From: Paenibacillus woosongensis
GTDB taxonomy: Bacteria; Bacillota; Bacilli; Paenibacillales; Paenibacillaceae
NCBI RefSeq assembly: GCF_030122845.1
Contig: NZ_CP126084.1
Coordinates: 1,240,001 to 1,304,000, forward strand
Direction of reading: 5' to 3'
DNA: 64,000 nucleotides
Positions 26,301 through 34,014 of this stretch are shown piece after piece; position 1 is the stretch's first letter; each line of letters begins with the position of its first letter. The notes below the pieces were generated by a model. That model worked only from the letters and a program-made list of their open reading frames with translations. It was not told the DNA's origin and searched no databases. The translations under genes were made by a program, and so were the position numbers.

Positions 26301-26368
26301 GTGTACGACACAGCTTGGTGTACGACACAGCTTGGTGTACGACACAGCTTAGCGTACGATCCAGCCTA
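26301..26368. repeat. Four tandem 17-base repeats upstream of the TetM-like gene
   Basis: Units start at 26301, 26318, 26335 and 26352. The first two are identical (GTGTACGACACAGCTTG), the third differs at its last base and the fourth at several bases. Each unit contains a small dyad (GTGT-ACG-ACAC). They begin at the exact end of the class 2 element. They could be an operator array for the gene at 26527 or a simple tandem duplication. Confidence 0.85.
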
Positions 26369-26467
26369 GTGTTTACAACAACTCATATTACATACTTGCC
26401 TCACATTGATTTCAATAGTTCATCTTATATAGAATGTGCGGAATTAAATCAACATATCTGCTGTGTT

Positions 26468-26476
26468 TGCTATAAT
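26468..26476 (+). promoter_or_regulatory. Extended -10 promoter of the TetM-like gene
   Basis: TGCTATAAT, a perfect extended -10 box, 50 bases before the start codon. No good -35 box is seen 17 bases upstream. Confidence 0.55.
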
Positions 26477-26526
26477 CATAGTCATAGATACAAGAGTGAA
26501 TCGAATGCCTGAAGAGAGGAACAACA

Positions 26527-28482
26527 ATGAACAAGACGATTGGAGTATTAGCGCATGTCGACGCCGGGAAAACGACATTCTCGGAGCAGCTTCTATATTA
26601 TACAAAGAGTATTAAGCAGCGGGGCCGCGTCGATCACCAGGACGCCTTTCTGGACAGTCATCAAATTGAGCGGCAGCGGGGAATTACGGTATTTTCGGAC
26701 CAAGGGATGTTCAGTTACCGGGGCTCCCGCTATTTCCTCATCGATACACCGGGCCATGCCGACTTCTCTCCCGAAATGGAGCGGGGGATCCAGGCGATGG
26801 ACTATGCGGTGATTATTGTCAGCGCCGTCGAAGGAATCGAAGGGCAGACGGAGATTGTCTGGGAGCTTCTGCGCAAGCACCGCGTCCCTTGCTTCTTTTT
26901 TATCAATAAAATAGATCGGGTAGGGGCTGATGTCCAGCGGGTAGTACGTGATATTCAAAGCAATTTTGCTGTGGACGTATGCGACATTTCGGAAGCTTTG
27001 GCGGAGGACGGCGAAATGAGCGAGGTACTGGCGGAGTTTCTAGCCGAACGGGACGAGGCTCTCCTGGAGCGATATATGGACGCTGGTTATGACAAGGGAT
27101 CTTGGCTTGCCGCGATGCAGCGCCTGATCCGGGATAATGCCGTGTATCCTTATGCCTGCGGCTCGGCGCTGCAAGGGGCCGGAATTGAGAGCTTCCTGCA
27201 GAAGCTGGATCTGCTGACGGTAACCGACTATTCCAGTGAAGAGCCGTTTGCAGGCCGTGTTTATCGGATTCGCCATGACGAGCAGGGGACGAGAATTACG
27301 TTTATTAAAGCGCTTAGCGGGACACTGCAAGTCAGGGAGACTCTCAATTATGGGGATGAGGAGAACCCGGTGAGCGAAAAAATAACCCAGATCCGCGTGT
27401 ACAATGGCCGGGAATTTCATGCGGTGGAACGGGTAGAGGCTGGAGAGCTGTTTGCCGTTACCGGTCTGTCTATGGCTGCCGTGGGCGACGGTTTAGGAAC
27501 TTTACGGGAAAAATCCATCTACGACATGGTGCCGACCTTGAAGTCGAAGGTGATCCTTGAACCGGCCGTGAATAAGAAGGAGGTTTTGCGGTATTTCAAA
27601 ATTTTGAATGCGGAGGATCCTTCCTTGAATGTGCTTTGGGAGGAGAGTCTGCAGGAAATTCATATTCACGTCATGGGAAGAATTCAGCTTGAAGTGCTCG
27701 AGCAGCTGGTCAAAGAGCGGTTCAACATCAACGTATCCTTCGATAAGCCGGAAATTTTGTATAAGGAAACGATCGAGACGGAGACAGTTGGTTATGGTCA
27801 TTTTGAACCGTTAAAGCATTATGCCGAGGTTCATCTGCGCATACAGCCGGGCGAGCGGAACAGCGGAATCCGCTTCGAGAATGCCTGCCATGCCGATGAT
27901 TTATCGGTCGGCAACCAGAACCTCGTTCGCCATCACTTGTATGAACGGGATCATCATGGCTTGTTAACGGGCTCGCCGCTAACAGATGTCGCCGTAACTT
28001 TACTGACGGGAAGGGCGCATAATAAGCACACGTCCGGCGGTGATTTCAGAGAGGCGACTTATCGCGCGTTGAGGCAAGGGTTGGAAAAAGCAAAGAATGT
28101 GCTGTTGGAGCCTTACTATCAATTCAAAATCAAAGTTGAGCTTGACCAGATCGGCCGAGTTATATCGGATGTCCAGCAAGCTCACGGCAATTATGATGCG
28201 CCCGATACAGAAGGAGACAAGGCCATTTTAACGGGAACCGTACCGGTTGCTACCTTCATGGATTACGGCAGTGAGCTGGCTTCCTTTACGCAAGGAAGGG
28301 GAACGCTAAGCCTCGCATTTGCGGGCTATGACCGATGCCATAATGAGAAGGAGGTCATTGCGAAAATCGGCTACAATAAGGATGCAGACCCGGAATATAC
28401 TTCTTCGTCGATATTTTGCGCCAAAGGCCAGGGGTACACTGTGCCGTGGGATGAGGCGGAGAGCAAAATGCACTGTTTATAG
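26527..28482 (+). CDS. TetM-like ribosomal protection GTPase
   Basis: A 651-residue translational GTPase close to EF-G in layout and in the Tet(M)/Tet(O) size range. The P-loop HVDAGKTT is at residues 10-17, DTPGH at 73-77 and NKID at 127-130. Domain IV (about 420-530) and the C-terminal EF-G-like domain (about 530-610) follow. Such proteins bind the ribosome and release tetracycline in a GTP-dependent way. This one lies between ordinary chromosomal genes with no mobile-element genes nearby, so it is probably an intrinsic homologue whose resistance role is unproven. AGAGAGGA precedes the start. Multidrug exporter genes follow. Confidence 0.88.
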   Translation: MNKTIGVLAHVDAGKTTFSEQLLYYTKSIKQRGRVDHQDAFLDSHQIERQRGITVFSDQGMFSYRGSRYFLIDTPGHADFSPEMERGIQAMDYAVIIVSAVEGIEGQTEIVWELLRKHRVPCFFFINKIDRVGADVQRVVRDIQSNFAVDVCDISEALAEDGEMSEVLAEFLAERDEALLERYMDAGYDKGSWLAAMQRLIRDNAVYPYACGSALQGAGIESFLQKLDLLTVTDYSSEEPFAGRVYRIRHDEQGTRITFIKALSGTLQVRETLNYGDEENPVSEKITQIRVYNGREFHAVERVEAGELFAVTGLSMAAVGDGLGTLREKSIYDMVPTLKSKVILEPAVNKKEVLRYFKILNAEDPSLNVLWEESLQEIHIHVMGRIQLEVLEQLVKERFNINVSFDKPEILYKETIETETVGYGHFEPLKHYAEVHLRIQPGERNSGIRFENACHADDLSVGNQNLVRHHLYERDHHGLLTGSPLTDVAVTLLTGRAHNKHTSGGDFREATYRALRQGLEKAKNVLLEPYYQFKIKVELDQIGRVISDVQQAHGNYDAPDTEGDKAILTGTVPVATFMDYGSELASFTQGRGTLSLAFAGYDRCHNEKEVIAKIGYNKDADPEYTSSSIFCAKGQGYTVPWDEAESKMHCL

Positions 28483-28554
28483 TGTGGTGTTCTCTTCAAA
28501 CGTTTGGAAAGTCCTGTTCTGCTGATGATCTTTCAATCCCTTCTCGTAGAAGAG

Positions 28555-28563
28555 TGCTATAAT
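28555..28563 (+). promoter_or_regulatory. Extended -10 promoter of the first MATE gene
   Basis: TGCTATAAT, 55 bases before the start codon. No convincing -35 box. Confidence 0.5.
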
Positions 28564-28618
28564 AGTATGAAGCAGCGCTAATTTTGAATAGAGGAAGCTG
28601 CACAATCCAGCCAAAGAA

Positions 28619-30025
28619 GTGATGACACAGGTGAATCGTATAAGGCCGAGAATACAACATGGCGCTGTTTCCGTGTTGAATCGTTTTTTTACCGGAACAT
28701 CGATGGATTATAAGCAAATCATCGCGATTATTATTCCTATTTTTGTCGATCAGGGCTGTATAGTTTTGATGAGCCTGCTGAATACAGCTATGATCAGCTC
28801 GTCAGGAGTAGCTGCCGTCAGTGCGGTAAGTATGGTGGACTCGCTCAACATCTTCTTGATCAATGTGTTCGTAGCTGTAGCTACTGGAGGTACGGTCATC
28901 GTCGCGCAGTATAAAGGCAGTGGGAACCAGCAAATGGTGTCCAAAGCGGCTACGCAGGCCCTGTCCGCCGTGGCGGTCATCTCTGTGCTGCTCAGTGTCC
29001 TGATTATTGCCTTTCATACGCCAACGCTGAATCTGCTGTTTGGCAAGGCGGATGCCGACGTCTTCCAGAACGCCAGATTGTATCTTATCGGCAGCTGTGT
29101 ATCCTATCCGTTCATCGCGATATTCCAGGCGGTTAACGGCGTGCTAAGAGGCGTGGCGGAGACGAAAGCCAGCTTGAGCCTGTCTTTGATTATGAATATC
29201 ACTTTCCTTTGCTTAAACGTGCTATTGATTACGATTCTGGATTTAGGCGTGATCGGCCTTATTATATCTTTACTGCTTGCCCGGATTCTGGGCATGATCA
29301 GCTCGTTGGTTTACTTGTTAAAATATAATCAGACCCTGCGTGTGCAGTTGAAAAATACGCTGAAGCTGGACTTCTCGATTCAGAAGAAGATCATGTTCAT
29401 CGGTCTTCCATTTGCGGCGGAGCAGATGTTCTTCAATGGCGGCAAGCTGTTGACGCAGACTTTTATCGTACAGCTGGGGACCCTGGCGATGACGGCAAAT
29501 GCCATTAGCGGGTCGATATCGCTCGTCTTTCAAATCGGCGGCAGCGCGCTGAGCATCGCAATCGTTACCGTTGTCGGCCAATGCATCGGCCAGCGGAATA
29601 TCGAGGATGCGCGAAAATTCATTAAATCGTTCCTGGGATTATCCACGGTGCTGTTCGTGATTGCATCGCTTATACTGCTCCCATTGTTTCCGTTGATGGT
29701 GCGAATGTTCTCGCCGCCGGTAGAGATTATACCTACCATTTTCGGATTGATTCTGCTTATTGCTATTGCGCAGCCATTCTTATGGTCGCTCAGCTTTGTA
29801 CTGCCAGCGGCATTGCGTGCTGCGGGGGATTCCAATTTTACATCCATCTCCTCCTTGCTGTCGATGTGGCTGTTCCGCGTCATTCTGGGGTATATTTTAG
29901 GCATTACGCTTGGCTTGGGCATTATGGGCGTATGGGTGGCGATGGTCGCTGAATGGGGCATCCGCGGGCTGGTTTTTGCCTGGAGGTTCAAAGGGGAGAA
30001 ATGGTACGCGCATAAATTGATATAA
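28619..30025 (+). CDS. MATE-family multidrug/sodium antiporter 1
   Basis: 468 residues with twelve membrane segments in two MatE repeats (about 35-195 and 260-420). Motifs such as VATGGTVIVAQYKG and GAxNGVLRG-like AVNGVLRGVAETK are typical. MATE proteins expel cationic drugs or metabolites in exchange for sodium or protons. The N-terminus is uncertain: GTG at 28619 and ATG at 28622 are adjacent, and an internal ATG begins MDYKQII at the expected start of the fold. The end is set by a terminator. Confidence 0.9.
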   Translation: MMTQVNRIRPRIQHGAVSVLNRFFTGTSMDYKQIIAIIIPIFVDQGCIVLMSLLNTAMISSSGVAAVSAVSMVDSLNIFLINVFVAVATGGTVIVAQYKGSGNQQMVSKAATQALSAVAVISVLLSVLIIAFHTPTLNLLFGKADADVFQNARLYLIGSCVSYPFIAIFQAVNGVLRGVAETKASLSLSLIMNITFLCLNVLLITILDLGVIGLIISLLLARILGMISSLVYLLKYNQTLRVQLKNTLKLDFSIQKKIMFIGLPFAAEQMFFNGGKLLTQTFIVQLGTLAMTANAISGSISLVFQIGGSALSIAIVTVVGQCIGQRNIEDARKFIKSFLGLSTVLFVIASLILLPLFPLMVRMFSPPVEIIPTIFGLILLIAIAQPFLWSLSFVLPAALRAAGDSNFTSISSLLSMWLFRVILGYILGITLGLGIMGVWVAMVAEWGIRGLVFAWRFKGEKWYAHKLI

Positions 30026-30027
30026 CA

Positions 30028-30065
30028 GGGGCTTTAGGGTAATAACCCGAGGCTCCATTTTTTTT
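30028..30065 (+). terminator. Intrinsic terminator after MATE gene 1
   Basis: GGGGCTT pairs with the AGGCTCC side through G-T pairs, with GGGT/ACCC as inner stem, followed by eight T residues. Confidence 0.75.
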
Positions 30066-30099
30066 GCGATTTCGTAGTGTTTCATTATTTCTAGACTGG

Positions 30100-30117
30100 A
30101 AGGGGAGAAATCCCCTT
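30100..30117. other. GNRA-loop hairpin in the leader of MATE gene 2
   Basis: AAGGGGA and TCCCCTT form a seven-pair stem around a GAAA tetraloop, 45 bases before the start codon. It may stabilise the mRNA leader or act in regulation. Confidence 0.5.
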
Positions 30118-30161
30118 CTATTTGTCTGCTATGATAGGGGATGGGGGAGGGAGGTTGCGAT

Positions 30162-31505
30162 ATGAAGCAGCATGATTTTACGAAGGGGAATATTTGGAGG
30201 CAGCTTGTCACGTTTTCCGCGCCGCTGCTGCTTACGAATTTACTCCAGGTATCTTATCAATTCATCGACAGTTTGTGGGTCGGTAATCTGCTGGGAACCA
30301 ATGCGTTAGGAGCTGTGGCAATATCCAGCACGGTATTATTTACGATCCTATCCTTCATCATCGGGATCAATAATGCGGCACTCACCATTTTGTCGCAGAT
30401 CAAAGGCAAACAAGACGAGTCGGGGTTAAAAAGTTATGTGAATGCCTTTTCCGTTATTCTTGGCATAATTGCTATTGTGCTAGGTGTGATTGGATTTGTA
30501 TTTTCGGAGAAAATACTGCTCCTGCTGGGAACGCCAAGTGAAATGGTACCTCTGGCTTTAACTTATTTGCAAATCAATTTTCTAGGCATTCTATTCTTAT
30601 TCGGCTATAACTTTATTAGTACGGTGTACCGGGCGCTGGGCAATAGTCAAACGCCGCTGTGGTTCGTGATGATGGCGGTTGTCTTGAATGCGGTACTCGA
30701 TCCCTTGTTTATTTATGTATTTCAATGGGGGATTCAAGGCGCGGCTTACGCTACAGTGATTGCCCAAGGAGCGGCATTCTTCTACGGACTTGTACTCAGC
30801 CTGCGCCGCAAGTTCATTCCGTTCTCGATGCCAAGGTGGCCCAAGAAAGCGGAAGTTACGCTTATATTAACGCAAGGCATTCCTTCCGGTCTGCAAATGA
30901 TGGCCATCTCTGCGGGATCAGCTGCGATTATGAGCGTTGTCGCATCGTTCGGGAAGGATACGCTGGCTGGCTTTGGCGCGGCACAGCGTTTGGATAGCCT
31001 AATCATGCTTCCAGCTCAAGCGCTTGGTGTGGCTGTGACAAGTATGACGGGTCAAAATATTGCAGTGAAGCAGTGGCAGCGGGTGCGAAAAATAACGGGG
31101 TATGCGATTTTGCTTAATTTAGCGATCATGCTATTGATTTCGTCGATCATTTTTATTTTGGCTAAGCCGGGAATTGCAATGTTTATCTCTGAGCCGGGAG
31201 CCGTGTCCTTTGGAGCCTCTTATGTGCAAATGATTGCTTTTTTCTATCCCTTTTTGGGCTTGAATTTTATCTTTAACGGTGTAGTGCGCGCTTCGGGAGC
31301 AATGCTGCAGGTGCTTGTCCTGAATATCATCTCGTTCTGGATTTTACGGTATCCGTTGACTTACGTGTTTGCCGCTCTGCTTGGCGAGAAGGGAATTGCG
31401 TTAGGTTTCAGCTTAAGCTTCATAATGAGCAGTGTAATCTCCTATGCCTATTACCGATTCGGACGCTGGCGGACGAAGAATCTGTTCGCAAAGACCGAGA
31501 CTTGA
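30162..31505 (+). CDS. MATE-family multidrug/sodium antiporter 2
   Basis: 447 residues with twelve membrane segments in two MatE repeats. The start FTKGNIWRQLVTFSAPLLLTNLLQ and DSLWVGNLLGTNALGA are classic for the NorM/YeeO-like branch. It is not a close copy of the preceding MATE protein, so the two belong to different subfamilies. The start at 30162 is preferred over 30141 because GGGAGGGAGG lies eight bases upstream. It may export a toxic compound; the substrate is unknown. Confidence 0.92.
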   Translation: MKQHDFTKGNIWRQLVTFSAPLLLTNLLQVSYQFIDSLWVGNLLGTNALGAVAISSTVLFTILSFIIGINNAALTILSQIKGKQDESGLKSYVNAFSVILGIIAIVLGVIGFVFSEKILLLLGTPSEMVPLALTYLQINFLGILFLFGYNFISTVYRALGNSQTPLWFVMMAVVLNAVLDPLFIYVFQWGIQGAAYATVIAQGAAFFYGLVLSLRRKFIPFSMPRWPKKAEVTLILTQGIPSGLQMMAISAGSAAIMSVVASFGKDTLAGFGAAQRLDSLIMLPAQALGVAVTSMTGQNIAVKQWQRVRKITGYAILLNLAIMLLISSIIFILAKPGIAMFISEPGAVSFGASYVQMIAFFYPFLGLNFIFNGVVRASGAMLQVLVLNIISFWILRYPLTYVFAALLGEKGIALGFSLSFIMSSVISYAYYRFGRWRTKNLFAKTET

Positions 31506-31560
31506 GACTTATAAACTTGTCATATAGTGCCAATATACTATACCTCTTAAAGTACTGTGA

Positions 31561-31569
31561 TGCTATAAT
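31561..31569 (+). promoter_or_regulatory. Extended -10 promoter of the stalk-domain protein gene
   Basis: TGCTATAAT, 38 bases before the start. A second possibility, TTGTCA-16-TATACC, lies at 31517-31544. Confidence 0.55.
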
Positions 31570-31606
31570 ATCTTAAAATTTACCTAAAAGGTGGAAGGAG
31601 AATCTG

Positions 31607-32287
31607 ATGAAAAAGAAGAAATTAGCCCTTATCCTCGGTGGAGCAGTGCTGTTATTCGGCGGAATGAGCTTAGGGGCCGCAGCTAGCTCTCAGCTTCAAG
31701 AAATCAAGGCATTTCTGAATGGAGGCATTAAAGTTAGAGTCGATGGGAATATCGCTCAGCTTAAGGATGCAAACGGTAAAGCCGTGCTGCCGATTACGTA
31801 TGATGGGACTACATATCTCCCTGTAAGGGCTGTAGCGGATGTACTGGGTGTAGCTGTGAAATATGATGCCCAGGCCAACGAGGTGCTCTTGGGAGAACAA
31901 TCGGAAGGTGTTCCGATCAAGCGGGAGGATTTTAATAATACGTTGTATTCCAAGGATCCGAGCCACACCACGCTTAATGGGCAGGATTATAAAGAGGTGC
32001 TTTACAGTGCCCCTGGGAACAATATAAACTACACGGCCTTAACTCCGAATGGAAAGTACACGAAGCTGTATCTACAATTCGCGGCAATCGACAAGGACGT
32101 GGAATACATAGAAATTAAAGACCTCGACAAAAATGCTCTGCTGAAAAAGGTGGAAGGGATTACACCAGAAAGCGGGATGCAAACGATCGAAGTCGACATC
32201 ACTGGTGTGAAGAACATTACAATTGATATTAGGAAGGATAGGGATGCGGGCTATATGATTCCTTTGACAACTTCCTACTATAAATAA
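31607..32287 (+). CDS. Secreted protein with one stalk (copper amine oxidase N-like) domain
   Basis: 226 residues with a signal peptide (about 1-27, ending GAAASS). The segment YLPVRAVADVLGVAVKYD near residue 70-90 is the core of the 'copper amine oxidase N-terminal-like' stalk domain, common in secreted Paenibacillus proteins and thought to mediate surface attachment or assembly, not catalysis. The remaining 120 residues form a beta-rich domain I do not recognise. AAGGAG precedes the start. The function is unknown. Confidence 0.8.
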   Translation: MKKKKLALILGGAVLLFGGMSLGAAASSQLQEIKAFLNGGIKVRVDGNIAQLKDANGKAVLPITYDGTTYLPVRAVADVLGVAVKYDAQANEVLLGEQSEGVPIKREDFNNTLYSKDPSHTTLNGQDYKEVLYSAPGNNINYTALTPNGKYTKLYLQFAAIDKDVEYIEIKDLDKNALLKKVEGITPESGMQTIEVDITGVKNITIDIRKDRDAGYMIPLTTSYYK

Positions 32288-32332
32288 GTAGATGAAGTGC
32301 ACCGTATTTACAGGGAGCTTCGATAAATATCT

Positions 32333-32361
32333 CCTGCTAGCTTTGGCAGGGGGTATTTTTT
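32333..32361 (+). terminator. Probable terminator in the 32288-32596 gap
   Basis: CCTGC and GCAGG form a short stem followed by GGGTA and seven T residues. The rest of this 309-base gap holds no credible gene; a 90-codon open frame at 32292 lacks a ribosome site and overlaps this signal. Confidence 0.5.
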
Positions 32362-32596
32362 TATGGTCTCCTTTGTATATGTTTCTCGAGGGGTGCCAAT
32401 TGAATGGTTTTTGTGTGACTTTTGTAATTGACAAGCGAAGGGATGTGGGAGTTATTTCCCTGGACATTGGTTTGGTTGACAATGAAGGGTATAGTCGTAA
32501 AGCGCTGATTTTCGACAAATTTAGAGGTTTTTCAGCGATTTTGGCGAAACCCCTTAGACGTTAAAATTAATAACTTATGAAGAAGGAGAAGGCAGA

Positions 32597-33949
32597 ATGA
32601 AAATTTTAAAAAGTAAATATTACATACTCTTCATCGTTCTGGCTATGCTTACGGGTGTATTTGCTTGGCCGCAGGGGAATCTGCAAGCCGCAAAGGCTAG
32701 CGATTCATTTATTCAAGAAATAGAAAAGCAGTACACGACAATTCGCGATGAGTTCAGAGGCCAGTACGATGCCGACTTGAAACAGATTCAGGGTGATTTT
32801 GAGCAATTCTTGCAGAAATCCAGGGAGGATCAAAGTACGCTGGAGAAGCTCCTGGATGATGATCTGGCTTACCTGACACAGCTGCTGAAGGAGGATCATA
32901 AACAGCTGCAAGCGGCTTATGGCAAGCAATCCGGCTACCAGAGCAAATTGCAGCAATACGAACGGGCGATTAATCCGCATTACTCTTCTGGCCCGTTATG
33001 GAAATATAACAAGGAAAGCGACAAGAGCTATTCCTCGAGCATCCACTGGAAATTCAACAATGAAATTAACCCTAACTATTCTAGCAGCCTGATGTGGAAA
33101 TACAGCAACAATGTCAATCCATCCTATTCCTCAAGCATCATGTGGAAATATGCGAATACAATGAATCCGAGTTACAGCAGCAGCCTGATGTGGAAGCTGA
33201 AAAATGAGAGCAATCCCTCCTATTCTTCAAGTACGATGTGGAAGTATGAGCGAGGGGGCATGAGTCTGACCGCGGCCAAGGAGCAGATGGCCACGATTTT
33301 TGCCAATGCGAGAAAGGATCTTCAGGCATCTCGGGATCAATCCGTAGGCGAGATGAATAAGCTTAAGGCTAGTACGGAATCCTCCATTATTGCTTTGCGA
33401 AACAGCAGCGCAGAGAAATTGCTGCAGCAGCGGGCCAGCAGTCTTGCAGAGATTTCGTCGATCAGAGAACGCAATTTCGGAAAAGGTATTACGACGGATA
33501 AGCTGCAAATCAGTTTTGATAAGATCAGAGTTATTGTTGATGGGGAATTGATGTCTTTCGAACAGCCGCCGGTGATGAAAAATGGCAGTACGCTGGTTCC
33601 GATGCGGGCTATATTCGAACGTCTGGGTGCTACTTTGAAATGGAACGCTCAGACACAATCCGTTGCTGCAACGAAAGACGATACGAGAATCGAGCTTACC
33701 TTGGGCAGCAAAGCTGCGAAGAAGAACGGACAGGTAATGAACCTGGATGTTCCCGGGCAGCTGGTCGGCTCGCATACGATGGTGCCGATCCGCTTCATTA
33801 GCGAGTCGCTAGGAGCTGCTGTGAAATGGGATAATGCAACGCAGACCGTCTATATTACAACAACAGCCGCAGAGTCTGGAGACATTATGCCTTCCGAAAC
33901 GGAGGAAGCGGTACCTGGAACCGGAAGTGACAGTACAACAACAGAATAA
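32597..33949 (+). CDS. Secreted WKY-repeat protein with stalk domains
   Basis: 450 residues with a signal peptide (about 1-32). A long coiled coil (about 35-120) is followed by six 16-residue repeats (126-221; consensus NPSYSSSLMWKY plus four variable residues), a second helical region (about 225-290), and two stalk-type copper-amine-oxidase-like repeats (about 300-430; LVPMRAIFERLGATLKW and MVPIRFISESLGAAVKW). A Thr/Ser/Glu tail ends it. The layout fits a surface or matrix fibre. I do not recognise the repeat family. GAAGGAGAAGG precedes the start. A shared terminator separates it from manP. Confidence 0.85.
   Translation: MKILKSKYYILFIVLAMLTGVFAWPQGNLQAAKASDSFIQEIEKQYTTIRDEFRGQYDADLKQIQGDFEQFLQKSREDQSTLEKLLDDDLAYLTQLLKEDHKQLQAAYGKQSGYQSKLQQYERAINPHYSSGPLWKYNKESDKSYSSSIHWKFNNEINPNYSSSLMWKYSNNVNPSYSSSIMWKYANTMNPSYSSSLMWKLKNESNPSYSSSTMWKYERGGMSLTAAKEQMATIFANARKDLQASRDQSVGEMNKLKASTESSIIALRNSSAEKLLQQRASSLAEISSIRERNFGKGITTDKLQISFDKIRVIVDGELMSFEQPPVMKNGSTLVPMRAIFERLGATLKWNAQTQSVAATKDDTRIELTLGSKAAKKNGQVMNLDVPGQLVGSHTMVPIRFISESLGAAVKWDNATQTVYITTTAAESGDIMPSETEEAVPGTGSDSTTTE
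32972..33259 (+). repeat. Six 48-base coding repeats (WKY repeats)
   Basis: Six in-frame units of 48 bases encode N-P-x-Y-S-S-S-x-M-W-K-Y-type motifs. The serine codons vary between units (TCC, TCG, AGC, TCT, TCA), so the protein sequence and not the DNA is being kept. Confidence 0.9.
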
Positions 33950-33956
33950 AATAGCT

Positions 33957-34010
33957 AAAAACAGCCCCTGAGCAGAATCGTTGATCCTTGCTCGGGGGCT
34001 GTTTGTTTCT
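33957..34010. terminator. Bidirectional terminator between WKY-repeat gene and manP
   Basis: AACAGCCCC with GAGCA pairs with TGCTC and GGGGGCTGTT. T-rich flanks are present on both strands, as fits converging genes. Confidence 0.85.
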
Positions 34011-34014
34011 AACA

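Noticed and set aside
26288-26512. 74-codon open frame as a possible leader peptide of the TetM-like gene
   Set aside because: It runs through 17-base repeats that shift frame at each unit. No ribosome site is seen.
32292-32564. 90-codon open frame after the first stalk-domain gene
   Set aside because: No ribosome site, overlaps a likely terminator, and the protein has no recognised pattern.
32972-33259. Regular 48-base repeats as a CRISPR array
   Set aside because: The repeats are coding and in frame, lack unique spacers between identical repeats, and no cas genes are near.
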